A stretch of DNA of 64,000 nucleotides from Histomonas meleagridis (GCA_020186115.1 WSYJ01000157.1:806001-870000), one strand, 5' to 3'. Counted from the stretch's first letter, positions 8,541 through 19,519 are shown. Notes: generated by a model not told the origin, from the sequence alone. A program made the numbers and translations.

Positions 8541-10163
8541 TTATTTTGTAAATGGTTGAAGTTCATATTGGATGAAAGATGATGAGTTATGAACAAACGT
8601 GCCTCCAACAACAACATCTATTTCTGTTGCTTCTTTTGCAGCTCTTAGTTCATAGTATGTTGCTCCACCAACATAAAATACAATTAATCTTTTTGGTTTC
8701 AAAAACTCTGCTCTCTTTCCGTCTATGAATGGATACTGTTCAGCACTTAATTGCCCCTTTTTTACACGATCTATTATCGAAGTAAGCTGACATTTAAACT
8801 GATCAAGAAATTTCGAATTAGAAGTATAAAGTGCTCTGATGTCAGAAAAAAGTTGTGTCAATCTGTTTCTACCTGCTAAAATGTCATCAGCCCCACGTTT
8901 TGAAGCTCCTGCTACTTGAGTAATTGATGACATAATTCCAACATATTCTGGAAATATTTCTTTAAGTTGTTGGAATTGTTCAACTGCTCTTCCTTCATAT
9001 CTTAGTGCAAACAAAAGTAACAATTTCATTATTTCATGTTTTGGAATATTATTATTTTCATGAAGATTGAGTATTTCACGGCAATGGATTACAGGGTCAT
9101 CGCTTACAGCAAATGATTGTTCAAGTTCACCAACACTAATTAAATTTTCATCTGTTACCTTTGTATTTATAGCTGATGTTAATGAAACATGATTCTCAGC
9201 AATGTGGAATTGTTCTTGAAGTTGAGAAGCAGTACGTACGAATTCTGCGATTTGTTCTGCTGTCTGAATCGGTTTTTTTGTTGAATCGTTTAAACGTTTC
9301 GCTTCCCTTAGCCTATCGGCAACCGCCGGACCAACTTCACCCAAAAACCGACAACCGTATTCTTTGAGAAAAGTGTCATGCCTTTCGTTCAATACTATCG
9401 TCTTGTCAGGTATCGAGATGAGATTGTTGTGGATGCCAAACAGTTCGTGTGCAGCACCAACATAAAACCAAGGATGAATCAGTGCTGATATTGGATCTGA
9501 AACGCGATCAAGAATTAGTAAAACAGTGTCATCCGAAATATTTTCAAAAGCATTCATTGATGAAAGTGTAGAAACTTCTTTGGCAATTAATTTACATGAA
9601 ATGGAATTAGAAAAATAACGAATAAGTGGACGGATTTTTAATGAACAAATGGAACTAAAAATTCCATCTGCAATTCTTTTGATAAGAAAATCTGGGGATG
9701 TGTTCCTCCTAATGTCGATGATTGAGGGAATATTTAAGGAAAATAATTTTGAGTGAAATGGATAATAATCAAGAAAAATTTCTTCAACATGATCAATCAG
9801 ATGAAATTTATCATTGAATGCAAGTTGCCTAAGATGTTGTTCTGTGATAGTATTTGTAAAATAAATAGAATAACTGCTGTAATGAGGTGTAGTTGAAATT
9901 TCGTTTGTTAAAAGTTCAACATTTTGTCTAGTTGGTCTCAAAATACAAATACACTTAAGTGCTGAAATTGTTGGATTTACTTCCTTTTCGCTTAGTTCTT
10001 TAATTGTTTGCGAAAATATAACTTCGTAGGCCAATAATTCTGTTCGTGAGATTGATAAGCTTATTACTGTTAGCATTTCATCATCTGTAAGAAGTGCCTT
10101 CACTCCGCAATTTTCTGAAAAAATATCATCTAAATAATGATAAGAAGAAGACAATATATCCAT
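8541..10163 (-). CDS. VPS45: Sec1/Munc18-family protein, VPS45-like
   Basis: The 540-residue protein spans a whole SM protein, close to the ~570 residues usual for VPS45. SM proteins clasp syntaxin-type SNAREs and control vesicle fusion; VPS45 acts at the endosome and trans-Golgi. Visible landmarks are the N-terminal segment with LLTDDEMLTVISLSISRTEL, the central LILDRVSDPISALIHPWFY followed by HELFGI (the LDRxxDPxxPLLxxWTYQAxxHELxGI signature), and the C-terminal VVGGTFVHNSSSF that matches the conserved GGTTxHN end. Choice of VPS45 over Sec1, VPS33 or SLY1 rests on length and this signature and is moderately sure. The start at 10163 lies right after TATCAA, which may be an initiator. Confidence 0.72.
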   Translation of the reverse strand: MDILSSSYHYLDDIFSENCGVKALLTDDEMLTVISLSISRTELLAYEVIFSQTIKELSEKEVNPTISALKCICILRPTRQNVELLTNEISTTPHYSSYSIYFTNTITEQHLRQLAFNDKFHLIDHVEEIFLDYYPFHSKLFSLNIPSIIDIRRNTSPDFLIKRIADGIFSSICSLKIRPLIRYFSNSISCKLIAKEVSTLSSMNAFENISDDTVLLILDRVSDPISALIHPWFYVGAAHELFGIHNNLISIPDKTIVLNERHDTFLKEYGCRFLGEVGPAVADRLREAKRLNDSTKKPIQTAEQIAEFVRTASQLQEQFHIAENHVSLTSAINTKVTDENLISVGELEQSFAVSDDPVIHCREILNLHENNNIPKHEIMKLLLLFALRYEGRAVEQFQQLKEIFPEYVGIMSSITQVAGASKRGADDILAGRNRLTQLFSDIRALYTSNSKFLDQFKCQLTSIIDRVKKGQLSAEQYPFIDGKRAEFLKPKRLIVFYVGGATYYELRAAKEATEIDVVVGGTFVHNSSSFIQYELQPFTK

Positions 10164-10415
10164 TTGATAAAATCAAGCAAAGTTTGTCAATTCACAAAAA
10201 TTTAAAAGTAATATGAATCAAATAGCAAAACACTATATAATGATATACTTCTGTGATGAAAAAAATGAAAGTTGGTTTTTTTTGATGTAGCTAAAAAATG
10301 AAATTTTGCAAATCTTATATGTAAATAGCATATTCTAAGTTAATAGATCTAAAGACTAAATACTTGTTGACCATTTGTGTTTGTGGAAAAAATAAAAACA
10401 ACGACGAAACAATTT

Positions 10416-11327
10416 TTATACAAATCGTGGATCACCTTCCATTACCTTTTCCCAGTAATTTTTTCTTAAGCTATCCATTTTTATCAACCTCAAACAAATT
10501 TCTTTTCTGTGTTCATCATCACCAATCTTTTCCATTAAGTGCATTACCAAAATAAGAATCGATTTGTCATTTGGATGTTTATCCAAAAAAATTTTCAAAT
10601 TCTCAATCAAAAACGGAATTTTTGATTCATTTATCGAAGCTAAAGCTCTTATATAGTTACAGCAAGCTTCGTTATATCCATTATTAGAAAATTTTGAAAA
10701 TGCAAATAATGCTTCTTCTTCAATGTTGATGTTAATAGCACTAATCATTGATATTCTAGCACTCCAGGCACTTGCATTTTTGTTGCTTAAGTTTATGAAT
10801 TTTGTTGTCATTTGAAGAACATTTTCATGAAGATGAAAATAATTGGCAAACCAAATTGCATGTGACCATGCATGAAAATTTCGTGTATCTTCTTGTATTA
10901 TTTCTTCAAGACTCTGTAAAGAATTCATTGGCTGATTGATTTTTTCTAAAATCCATTTTCGATGATTCCATGATTGATATGATTTTAACTCTTCATGAAT
11001 AATTTTATCTGTAAGCTCTAACTCAAATTGTGGGTCTATACCTATTTTTTTAAGAATTTGTGCTCGATACCACCAGACTGTTTTATCAAATGGATTTTGA
11101 AATAATAAAACTTCAGTAAGGTATAATGCTCTTTCGGAAATTTCATTGGCAGTGAGGATTCCTCTGAAAACATTCATTAATTTTTTGTGCTTTGCTGTAA
11201 AGTTCAAATAAAATGGAGAATCTTTTTCTTGATCGAATTTTACTGGAACAACATCAGAATATTTCATCAAATCTAATTCACCATCTATTATAAATTCATC
11301 ATGATTTGAATAATATTTATTGATCAT
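10416..11327 (-). CDS. FNTA: Protein farnesyl/geranylgeranyltransferase type I alpha subunit
   Basis: The 303-residue protein carries the tetratricopeptide-like PPTA repeats of prenyltransferase alpha subunits. The repeat core is visible as NPFDKTVWWYRAQIL, SYQSWNHRKWIL, NFHAWSHAIWF and NASAWSARISMI, about 35 residues apart. The family's LTxxxLxxNPxxYTVWxxR and NYQxWHHR blocks are present, favouring the shared farnesyl/GGTase-I alpha subunit over the Rab GGTase subunit. Together with a beta subunit it attaches isoprenoids to CAAX proteins. RCE1 (55.4 kb) and a Rho protein ending in CIIF (63.6 kb) in this window belong to the same pathway. The stop is TAAAA, matching the TAAA polyadenylation signal used in trichomonads. 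Confidence 0.82.
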   Translation of the reverse strand: MINKYYSNHDEFIIDGELDLMKYSDVVPVKFDQEKDSPFYLNFTAKHKKLMNVFRGILTANEISERALYLTEVLLFQNPFDKTVWWYRAQILKKIGIDPQFELELTDKIIHEELKSYQSWNHRKWILEKINQPMNSLQSLEEIIQEDTRNFHAWSHAIWFANYFHLHENVLQMTTKFINLSNKNASAWSARISMISAININIEEEALFAFSKFSNNGYNEACCNYIRALASINESKIPFLIENLKIFLDKHPNDKSILILVMHLMEKIGDDEHRKEICLRLIKMDSLRKNYWEKVMEGDPRFV

Positions 11328-12487
11328 TTACTTTAAAATCTGAAGTGATTCTTGCCGGTTGAAAAGTGCTTTTCTCAAAAAAATGAACTCACCTCTGAAT
11401 TTATTTCAATTCAAAATTTTCAAAAAGAAATGAAATTTAAATGCTCTTAAGGCGTGTAATAATGGTGTCAGCACTAAAGAATATTCCTCCCTAGTTGAGA
11501 CTTACCATCATTATTACTTTGAAGTCTATGTAAATTAATATGGAATTAGGGATAATACATTCATTCATACCAACAGACTAAGTTAATTTTGACTTCAAGT
11601 GTGATTGGTGAAATTAATAATAATGATAGCATATTATAAAATAAAGGAAATAAGCTTATATTAATTAATATAATAGTGATCTCAAATATTGGTTATGTCT
11701 TTTATTGTCATTGCAAAAGAAAATAAGGTTTTATATATAATATCTTACCAATAATTATATAAGTGTGATAAAGATGTTTCTTATTTATTAATAACTTAAT
11801 AAGCCACATAATCTTACAGAAAAAAAAGAAATCAATGAGATCCATCGCAATTTTAAATAAGTCAAATTTATTAACATATGACTTTTATAAAGCTTCAGAA
11901 AACGAAGTACAATTTCTAGTTTAAATTTTCCTTAATGAAAAAAAATCATGAATATCACTTTTATTTGTTATATTTCTATTATTCTCTTTGTCTTTTGTAT
12001 CATAATTTATATATTGCTTTTGCCTTGTTATACATTATGATCATTTAGCATATTATTTCATGAAAAAAATTTGCAACAATATTTTTTGACTATATAAAAG
12101 AAATATCTTTTATAATACGACATATCAATCGTTTGATTAAAATTAAAATCATTAATTCATCATATGATCATAATCCTTTTAAATCATCACTTTGAAGAAT
12201 TTTTAATACTTGAACTTTATTATTATCTTGATTGCTTTTATTATTGATATTATTCACATAGATTAAAAAAATTTCTAATTAGAAGTTAGGATTTATTGTT
12301 TATACATTTCTTTTAATAATTAGAACTTTAATCAATTTTAAAAATTTTAAATTTTTAGTATCTGATAATAAATTTAAAAATGAAATATACACATTTGCAT
12401 TTTAAGCTTGTTTAATATAAGATATATTTATATATATTCACTGCTAAAATTCATTGTATTTTCTGTACAATCATATGAAACATTTGA
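11328..12487. other. Long AT-rich intergenic region
   Basis: About 1.1 kb with very high AT content and stops in all frames. No repeat, RNA gene or protein relic was recognised. Confidence 0.5.
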
Positions 12488-14545
12488 ATCATCTATTTCT
12501 TCAATCTCAATGTTAAATATGAAAATAAACATATTTTACTGAATTGGACTGGATCTCATTCAAGTCAAGATTTAATATATTCAGTTTCTTCCCAAAGAAA
12601 TGGATCAAATTGGAAAACAATTAGTACATTTGATTTTAACACAACAGAAAGTATCAAAGTACTTAATGTATATCCAAATACAAGTACTAAAGTTAATTTT
12701 GTATACGAATCTCAACCAACAATAGGTATTACACTTCCACTTTCAGCCATTCTTAAAGTTTGGATTGAAGGAGGTTATTATTTGTGTAATGGCTCAAATT
12801 ATAGTTTTGAAAGCTTAGGAACAAATTTCGATACACAAGAAGAAATTATAAATGTTACACCAATCTTGAGCAGTGATTTTGAATCAATGAATTTAGAAAA
12901 TATGTTAAATTATGATATCATTGTCATTGGTTTCATGGATGAAAATGGCGGACCTTATTACCAACCGTATGATGAAACAGTTCAACGTGTTTCACAATAT
13001 ATTGATCTTGGCTATGGTGTTTTATTTGGCCATGATGTAATTGGTCATTTTTATGGGAACTCCTTTGGCTATGGACAAATTGCAGACAGATTTGGAATTA
13101 AACTTGGCACAAAGCCATGCGGTGTTTCTGGCTATTGCTCTCCAGGCACACTTAGTTCATGTTGGAATCATTATTCTACTGAATCCAAAGTTACAAAACG
13201 TGGTATAATCACTAATTATCCTTATCGCATTCCAAGCGGTGTCTTACCAGTAAATACTACGCATACCAATTCAAATGCAGCATTTGGTGATGTTTGGGCT
13301 GAACTCGGCGAATTTGCTATTGGATCTAATGGAAATTTTACAGAAGTTGAATCATATTCATGTGAACTTGACGGATATTCAGAGTTAAGATATGGAAATC
13401 CGCATTATTACTTGACAACATATAAAAACACAGCGATGATTCAAACAGGACATACATTTGCGAGTGCAACATTATATGAGCGACAGCTTCTTACGAATAC
13501 TATTTACTATTTATATCAGCGAACAACGCTTAAGTATTCATATGATAATTCAGTTGAACCTCAAAAACTGAATCCTCCAAATATTACGCGAATTGAAGGC
13601 GAAAGATTGATTGAAATCAAAACGGATAATAATTATGTAACCGAAAGTATTAATTATAAAGTTACTGGTAAAGCAATAAATGAAAATGCAACATATAATT
13701 CGCAAATAGTTCAATTTAATCTTACAACTTATGCCAAAAAATATTATTACATCATCGATGAAAACGAAAGCACAAATATAACCAAAGAAAACGTGAACGA
13801 TAATAATACAACAAATGGCATAATATCAAATATCAAAGATGGCGATCTTTATATTCGTGTTGCATCAATTGATAACTATGAAGCATTAAGTGATACATCG
13901 CATTTCTTCTTATCTAAAGAGCCATTGACGTCAACATTTACTTCATCAAGAACATTATCAAGAAGTAATACACATTCACAATTAAATACATTTACGAAGT
14001 CAAACACATTCACTAAATCGAATGCATTCACTTCGTCACTTCCAATCGGCGCATCTTTAACACATTCATACATAGTTCTCTATAACGTGACGTACACAAA
14101 GTCAATAACAATCAAAACTATGTATCTCTCACATTCGCTTATAGCTTCATTCACATATTATCATCCGGAAAAAACATATGCGGAAATGCATTCATATACA
14201 GAACTCGTTTATTACGAATATGATTTTATTTCATATTCTTTTGTGGAATCTTATTTTGTAGGCTTATATACATTAGTGCAAATTGATGATCAAACAACAG
14301 ATAAAATAGGTACAAATGAGTTGATCGGTATAATATGCGGATCTTTGGCCTCCGTGATGATAATAATTGGAATATTTGTTTTCTTGGTTAAAAAAGATAA
14401 GAAAAAACAAAATGATATAAGTTCAAACTTAGATGCAACGACAACAGCAAAAAGTTTATCAAATCATGAAAACGTAAACAAGCGCCAAAACATCGACGTG
14501 AACTTGACTGAAATTGTAAATGATGAAGCTGACAAATGGATTTAA
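12488..14545 (+). CDS. Large surface membrane protein with Ser/Thr stalk; 5' end damaged or incomplete
   Basis: The frame is open from 12488 but has no ATG near its beginning; the first alternative start (TTG) at 12782 is inside conserved-looking sequence. Just upstream another frame encodes a hydrophobic LKFIVFSVQS segment that looks like the end of a signal peptide, so a frameshift near 12500-12512 probably split the N-terminus. The ectodomain starts NWTGSHSSQD, contains a region with HDVIGHFYG, and has many N-glycosylation sequons. A Thr/Ser/Asn-rich stalk (TFTKSNTFTKSNAFTSS) follows, then one membrane helix (LIGIICGSLASVMIIIGIFV) and a Lys-rich tail of about 50 residues. The same stalk-helix-tail arrangement occurs in BspA-like proteins here, but no leucine-rich repeats are seen. 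Probable surface protein; gene may be inactive. Confidence 0.6.
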   Translation: MIYFFNLNVKYENKHILLNWTGSHSSQDLIYSVSSQRNGSNWKTISTFDFNTTESIKVLNVYPNTSTKVNFVYESQPTIGITLPLSAILKVWIEGGYYLCNGSNYSFESLGTNFDTQEEIINVTPILSSDFESMNLENMLNYDIIVIGFMDENGGPYYQPYDETVQRVSQYIDLGYGVLFGHDVIGHFYGNSFGYGQIADRFGIKLGTKPCGVSGYCSPGTLSSCWNHYSTESKVTKRGIITNYPYRIPSGVLPVNTTHTNSNAAFGDVWAELGEFAIGSNGNFTEVESYSCELDGYSELRYGNPHYYLTTYKNTAMIQTGHTFASATLYERQLLTNTIYYLYQRTTLKYSYDNSVEPQKLNPPNITRIEGERLIEIKTDNNYVTESINYKVTGKAINENATYNSQIVQFNLTTYAKKYYYIIDENESTNITKENVNDNNTTNGIISNIKDGDLYIRVASIDNYEALSDTSHFFLSKEPLTSTFTSSRTLSRSNTHSQLNTFTKSNTFTKSNAFTSSLPIGASLTHSYIVLYNVTYTKSITIKTMYLSHSLIASFTYYHPEKTYAEMHSYTELVYYEYDFISYSFVESYFVGLYTLVQIDDQTTDKIGTNELIGIICGSLASVMIIIGIFVFLVKKDKKKQNDISSNLDATTTAKSLSNHENVNKRQNIDVNLTEIVNDEADKWI

Positions 14546-14959
14546 TCAATAAAAAATTTTTGTTTGTTCAGAAATTGAATTTTTTGATAAATCAGTAATA
14601 GTTTGACTTAATAATATTATTTAAAACTTTAAAACTGTCAACAGAGGAAAAGTGTGTCACCCAAAATTATTTTTAAAAATATATATCCCACCAAATGTTT
14701 AAAATGATTGCAATTTAGTTATTTTTGTTCAATAAATCTCGCAGCTCTAACAAGAACAAAAAGTGTCAACATTATTCAAGATATTGTTCATGAGAGAAAC
14801 TAAAAAATGAATTTCTTCCTTTTTTTGAGCATATTGCTTGGCAATTCTAATCTTATTCTCAAACATCCCCAATCCCAAATCTCTATTTGCTCTCAGCACG
14901 TTCATCTTGTTGATTTTGGGAATGAGTTTGAACTCAAATTCAATTAAAAAAAGTATATT
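14546..14959. other. Intergenic region between two convergent genes
   Basis: About 410 bp of non-coding AT-rich sequence between the 3' ends of the surface-protein gene and the gene at 14960-17125. Nothing specific was recognised. Confidence 0.5.
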
Positions 14960-17125
14960 TTACTTATAATTTTTTGTGAAATAGTCCTCTATAGAACTAA
15001 GTCTAGTTAATGTACCAGAATATTGTTGAAATTTATCTTCGTCTGTGAAGTGCATCACGTAATGGTGGTTTGACTCAAAATTTATCGGTTTTAAGTTTGC
15101 GATCAAAATGATTTCGAGCGGCTGCATTTGGTCAGCGCCGGGATAATCAGGACTTTCAACCTCATAAGCAGCAAAACCATCTTCAAAAGATTGCTTGTAA
15201 TAGTAAACTTTTTGCAATGGTAGTTTGGTCGACGGATCCAGCATTTTGCGTAAATCTTTTAACATTGGCTCAAGTAACAATGGATTCTTTATAAATGGGT
15301 CAGTGTATTCATATGATTGATTACGCAATATAGTATTATAGTTATTAGTTATCACATTATAGAAACGTTCATCTAATTCTTTATACTGAGGATTTAATTC
15401 GAGAAATCGTTCATACGTTAGGTTTTTCATAATGTTATTATGCAAATGGTCAGGAATTATGCGGGTACTGGAAACATATCCATTTGATTTACGCCAATTA
15501 TCAAAATCTAAGGAAAGTTCATTATAAAAATTGATAAATTCGGCTCTGTCTGTATAGAATTTGTCAATGTATGCGATTGGTGAATGATCAGCTAAATATT
15601 TTTCAACTAATAATTGATCGATATAATTCCTATAATCCTTGATTTTGTCATTAAGAATATTGTTGATATGATTTATGTTCTGTGTTTCTTCGTCATAGAC
15701 TGAAAACTCTGAAAGTAACGAAATATGGTTGGAGCGTCGAGCTTCAAACTTGGATTTAAGAAGTTTAATACAGTCAGAAAAGCGCTGGTTAGGAAAACGT
15801 TGTCCAAATTGTGCCTCGAACTCGTTTATATTGGATTCAAGTATTAGACGATGAGAATTATTTGCAAAAAGAACTTGAGATCGAAGAAATTCAATAACAT
15901 TTGGCATCTCTTCAGGTGGTTGGTCTGATGTTACAAGAATATCAAGGTTAATAAGAATTTTACGAAGACATTTCTCAAGATGATCATCAAGAAGAAGTCC
16001 TTCTCCTTGAGGCTTAGTTTGCTTCTTTTGAAGTATGAATTTATATGGATAAAAATAATTTGATTTTTTAAATTGATTTTCAAAACTTATTTCTTCCAAA
16101 CCTTCAGCATATCTAGAAAGAAGAGTAATCATATCTATGTCTTCTGGAGTTAAAAGAACTACCTGAGATAAATCAGGATTAAGTTCATCAAGTCTTTTGG
16201 ATGAAAAAATTTCTGCTGGATTTTCGACACTTTTCAGGGCGCCCCAAAGTTTCTTTGAATAATTGTAAATGGAACCAACGATAGAGTTAATTGTTTTGTT
16301 GCTGGGCTTAGACAAGTGTGGCACAATTCCAAAGGCTCTAGGTGACTTGAATGCAGGTAAGAGAAATGAATAAAAAAGGCATTTGACAGGAGATTGATAC
16401 ATGGAAAGAATTTTGCATATTATGCTTGGACAAAATTCAGCATTATCTTTCCAGCTATTAAAAAATTTGACGGCATATTCATCAGCAGTGATTTGGTCAA
16501 TATCTGATTCCCAATTAATAAAATCAGAAAGATCATTATTTATTTCATCAAGAAATTGACGGAACTGAGGAATCACAAATAAAACTGAAGCAAAATGGTA
16601 TGATAGTAAATCCTGTTCTGATTTTTTTTCGATCTTTTCTTTGGAAATAATTTCTTCCATGAAATTTGCAAACTTGTCACAAGATTCAGAGCTTAAAAAA
16701 TTACCAAACAATCCTGGAATAGTAGAATATGCAAGTTGATCGATTATTTGTGGGTTTGCTTTGATGGCTTGAAGAACTGATTCCGCCAAAATATCATTTT
16801 TCTTAATGAAAAAAGAAATTACCTCAGTATATTTGCTAACTTCGTCTTTCATTTTATGTGGTAATAGTTTTCCTTCACCTATATTGGAATTAATAAAAAC
16901 GTAATTTTGTGGTGTCATTTTTAATGTACTGTTAATTACATGAGCATGTAAAGTAAAAATAAACTTTTGAGTACAAATAACAGACTCATTTATTTTATGA
17001 AGATCTTCTTTGGATTTTTGATAATCCTTTGCTTGTGTTTCATAAAAAAAATGTTCCCTTTTAAGTAGGATTTGAAGATTTAAAAGCTCCTTAAAAAGAT
17101 TTGTTGTAGGATGCATTTCATTCAT
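14960..17125 (-). CDS. Unknown ~721-residue helical protein
   Basis: The first ATG of the frame is at 17125 (MNEMHPTTNLFKELLNLQIL); a TTG further up is not needed. The protein is soluble and mainly helical. The N-terminal half has a block resembling GTPase-activating helical domains (IPGLFGNFLSS followed by FANFMEEI and a phenylalanine-rich segment), but no catalytic arginine finger could be assigned, so a RasGAP-like origin is only a weak guess. The C-terminal ~120 residues are more beta-rich (FEDGFAAYEVESPDYPGADQ). No transmembrane segment or signal peptide is seen. I do not recognise the family. Confidence 0.55.
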   Translation of the reverse strand: MNEMHPTTNLFKELLNLQILLKREHFFYETQAKDYQKSKEDLHKINESVICTQKFIFTLHAHVINSTLKMTPQNYVFINSNIGEGKLLPHKMKDEVSKYTEVISFFIKKNDILAESVLQAIKANPQIIDQLAYSTIPGLFGNFLSSESCDKFANFMEEIISKEKIEKKSEQDLLSYHFASVLFVIPQFRQFLDEINNDLSDFINWESDIDQITADEYAVKFFNSWKDNAEFCPSIICKILSMYQSPVKCLFYSFLLPAFKSPRAFGIVPHLSKPSNKTINSIVGSIYNYSKKLWGALKSVENPAEIFSSKRLDELNPDLSQVVLLTPEDIDMITLLSRYAEGLEEISFENQFKKSNYFYPYKFILQKKQTKPQGEGLLLDDHLEKCLRKILINLDILVTSDQPPEEMPNVIEFLRSQVLFANNSHRLILESNINEFEAQFGQRFPNQRFSDCIKLLKSKFEARRSNHISLLSEFSVYDEETQNINHINNILNDKIKDYRNYIDQLLVEKYLADHSPIAYIDKFYTDRAEFINFYNELSLDFDNWRKSNGYVSSTRIIPDHLHNNIMKNLTYERFLELNPQYKELDERFYNVITNNYNTILRNQSYEYTDPFIKNPLLLEPMLKDLRKMLDPSTKLPLQKVYYYKQSFEDGFAAYEVESPDYPGADQMQPLEIILIANLKPINFESNHHYVMHFTDEDKFQQYSGTLTRLSSIEDYFTKNYK

Positions 17126-17697
17126 CGCAAACTTTACCAAGTTTTTTCTCCTCTGTCACTTTTACATATTAAGAGACAAATATTAATTATTAACTAATAC
17201 AACACCAAGCAATTCTTTGCTGATAAAGAAAAGAATAATTATAATTTATATTTTTAATGAAAATCATATATTTTAATGGATCCTACAAAGTCGAACATTA
17301 TAAAATATGGACACTGTGTTCAATGATGATTTATTGATTTGCTACATAAAAAAGAATTCAAGATTTAATAATTAATTATTTCATTAGAGAGATTAAATAA
17401 GATAAGCATGAAAGAGGTTATACAGAAATAGTTAAATCACTTCTTATTTCTTGTTTTACAACTAGAACTGTAGCTCAATATGCATTGCCCTAAAAATACA
17501 AAAATCGCGAAAAGAATTATTGAGCATAAGTAAGGCAATTATACTAAAAAGATAACTCAAATTTGTAAGCATAATTGCACCAACAATGTATATATTGAAA
17601 CATAAAAAAATATAAAAATTTACATAATATTACGATAGCAAGTAAACTTATTAATTTAAATTCTACTTTTTGATAACATAAAATATGCCACTTTGTT
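17126..17697. other. Intergenic region containing an ankyrin relic
   Basis: About 570 bp without an intact gene. Positions 17405-17450 on the plus strand read ERGYTEIVKSLL, the second half of the trichomonad ankyrin repeat, and are surrounded by stops. This is another decayed copy of the ankyrin family found elsewhere in the window. Confidence 0.5.
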
Positions 17698-18711
17698 TCA
17701 CCTTTTCATCCACTTCCCTTCAGCCAGTCTGACATGCCTCGAAGCGAAATCCTGGAACGAAAGCTTACTTGTTACGAAATCCACGAAGAACGGCTCTATT
17801 TCGTTTTGGTTCCATTCCTTCTTTATCTTGAACAGAAATTCGAATCTCTGTTCGATTTCGAAAGGAAGCGATTCTTCATTTATATATTGCAAACCATTTT
17901 TAATTGGCGCAAAAAGGCCATATAAGTTATCAATGTTAAGTCGCATGTCAGGCGGCATCTGTCCGTTCATTTCGTTCTTGAAATCTTCAAATGTGATAAA
18001 ACCGTTTCTTGCGTGAGAAAGGATTCCACGTGCAATGAACCTCATAATCATGTTTTCGTTGAGTGTTGCTTCGTCGGAGTTAATCGTAATTGAGTATGCC
18101 TTAAGGATAGAATAAATTATTGATTTCATAATCGGATATTCCGCCAATGGAAAATTAAGAGAATTCATCATACTATTGATGTTGATTCGTTTCCAGTCGC
18201 TTAAGGTTTGTGAATATCGAAAGATCTGTTCAACTATTAAATCTTGAAGATCTTGTGGTGGCGTTTTTACATAACTTTCAATGTTTATGGCGCAAAGGCG
18301 AGTTAATATTTCATCAAATTCTACTGCTGAACAAAGAATATTATTTCTAAGATCATCATACACGAATGGATTTTCCATTATACCTGATTTTACCTCAGAT
18401 TGTGTAATTGGATTTGAATGTAAAAGTTGTCTAAAAGTTAAAAAAGGAGGTTTCTTTTCTCTTAATTCAAAAGTTGAAAATGCTCTTGATATTATTGTAG
18501 GGCCATCATGAATAAGAAGTGTATTACTAGTATCGAATTCAAACAATTCGAATGTTTGGTTTTGGGAACATAAAACTATTGGTTGGTCATTACATGAAAC
18601 GAATTCCAATTTTGTATTGCCCGAAAGGACATCCTGAAGGAAGCCTTCAGAAGGCAATTCGAAAAGCATTAATTTTTCTTCTAGAAAATCATCTGTAAAA
18701 GTAAACTCCAT
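17698..18711 (-). CDS. DSCC1: Sister chromatid cohesion protein DCC1
   Basis: The 337-residue protein fits DCC1, a subunit of the alternative clamp loader CTF18-RFC that acts on PCNA and supports cohesion. The N-terminal domain shows the family block PIVLCSQNQTFELFEFDTSN followed by a hydrophobic LLI, matching the A-VLC-x-K-T-x-x-x-x-x-x-x-TSNxLL signature. The C-terminus has a winged-helix-like segment with WNQNEIEPFFVDFV and ends in a basic tail, as in DCC1 where RWTxxDIxPYIxDL precedes the end. Length (about 390 in animals) is slightly short. The start is the only good ATG and lies 72 bp from the divergent IBD gene at 18784. Confidence 0.75.
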   Translation of the reverse strand: MEFTFTDDFLEEKLMLFELPSEGFLQDVLSGNTKLEFVSCNDQPIVLCSQNQTFELFEFDTSNTLLIHDGPTIISRAFSTFELREKKPPFLTFRQLLHSNPITQSEVKSGIMENPFVYDDLRNNILCSAVEFDEILTRLCAINIESYVKTPPQDLQDLIVEQIFRYSQTLSDWKRININSMMNSLNFPLAEYPIMKSIIYSILKAYSITINSDEATLNENMIMRFIARGILSHARNGFITFEDFKNEMNGQMPPDMRLNIDNLYGLFAPIKNGLQYINEESLPFEIEQRFEFLFKIKKEWNQNEIEPFFVDFVTSKLSFQDFASRHVRLAEGKWMKR

Positions 18712-18783
18712 AACGTAAACTCTTAGTTTGCCACTTTTTTTATTTTTGTGTGTTTTTGAGACAATTACTGTTCGGCCATTTTT

Positions 18784-19458
18784 ATGAAGAAAAAAGAAAA
18801 TTCCAAGCCTTCAACAAATGATTCTTTACCGCAATACTGGGAACTCTTAAGTGAAGAAGATCAAGCAAATTATATAAAACTTAAAAGAGAATTATCAGTA
18901 GAAAGTATTAAAAAAAGTCGAAACAGTAAGTTAGAATCGTTCGAAGGAATCCTAGAAATGACAAAAGCTTTCGTGGTGAAAAATAATGAGGATGATTGGA
19001 AAAGATGTTTGGTTTGTGGAATTTGTTGGATGGACGATTCAATTGCTATAAATACTAGACAACTTAGAATATTGTTAACAAAGTGTAAATCTTCAATTAA
19101 TGGTTCACTCCAAAAAATGGGCTATTCTACAAACATGTCACATGCAGAATCTTGGAAAATACTTTTTCCATATATCCCTCTTTTAAAAGATCATTTTAAT
19201 GAACTTAGGCAATGGACTATTAGACAGAAAGGCGTTGTTTCATCTCAAAGAACGCCAAAAGCTAAATTGGAGAAAATCCAATTAGCTCCTAAACCACAAA
19301 AAGTAGCGCCTGCACAGCCTCCTGTAAATGTTAATACCAAGGTTAATACAGAAATTAAAAAACCTAGTGTTCCATTGAAATTCAGAAATAAAATGAACAG
19401 AATTCACGAAACTGTACAAACTCCACCTTCAATTCAGACACCTGTCAACCCTGCTTAG
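18784..19458 (+). CDS. Initiator-binding domain (IBD) protein
   Basis: Residues ~15-147 match the initiator DNA-binding domain of trichomonad IBP39: PQYWELLSEEDQANY, then DDWKRCLVCGICW, then the very characteristic NTRQLRILLTKCKSSINGSL and MGYSTN, ending in LRQWTIRQKG. IBP39 binds the initiator element at trichomonad transcription start sites through this winged-helix fold. The remaining ~75 residues are Pro/Lys/Thr-rich and disordered, shorter than the C-terminal domain of IBP39, so this is probably one of the smaller IBD paralogues. The family is largely restricted to parabasalids, which is strong evidence for the organism. It shares a divergent promoter with DCC1. Confidence 0.85.
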   Translation: MKKKENSKPSTNDSLPQYWELLSEEDQANYIKLKRELSVESIKKSRNSKLESFEGILEMTKAFVVKNNEDDWKRCLVCGICWMDDSIAINTRQLRILLTKCKSSINGSLQKMGYSTNMSHAESWKILFPYIPLLKDHFNELRQWTIRQKGVVSSQRTPKAKLEKIQLAPKPQKVAPAQPPVNVNTKVNTEIKKPSVPLKFRNKMNRIHETVQTPPSIQTPVNPA

Positions 19459-19519
19459 TGGAAAACAGGTCTTTTATTGTTTGTTTTTACCAAAAAGCGA
19501 ATTGGTTCTATTGTCCAAT

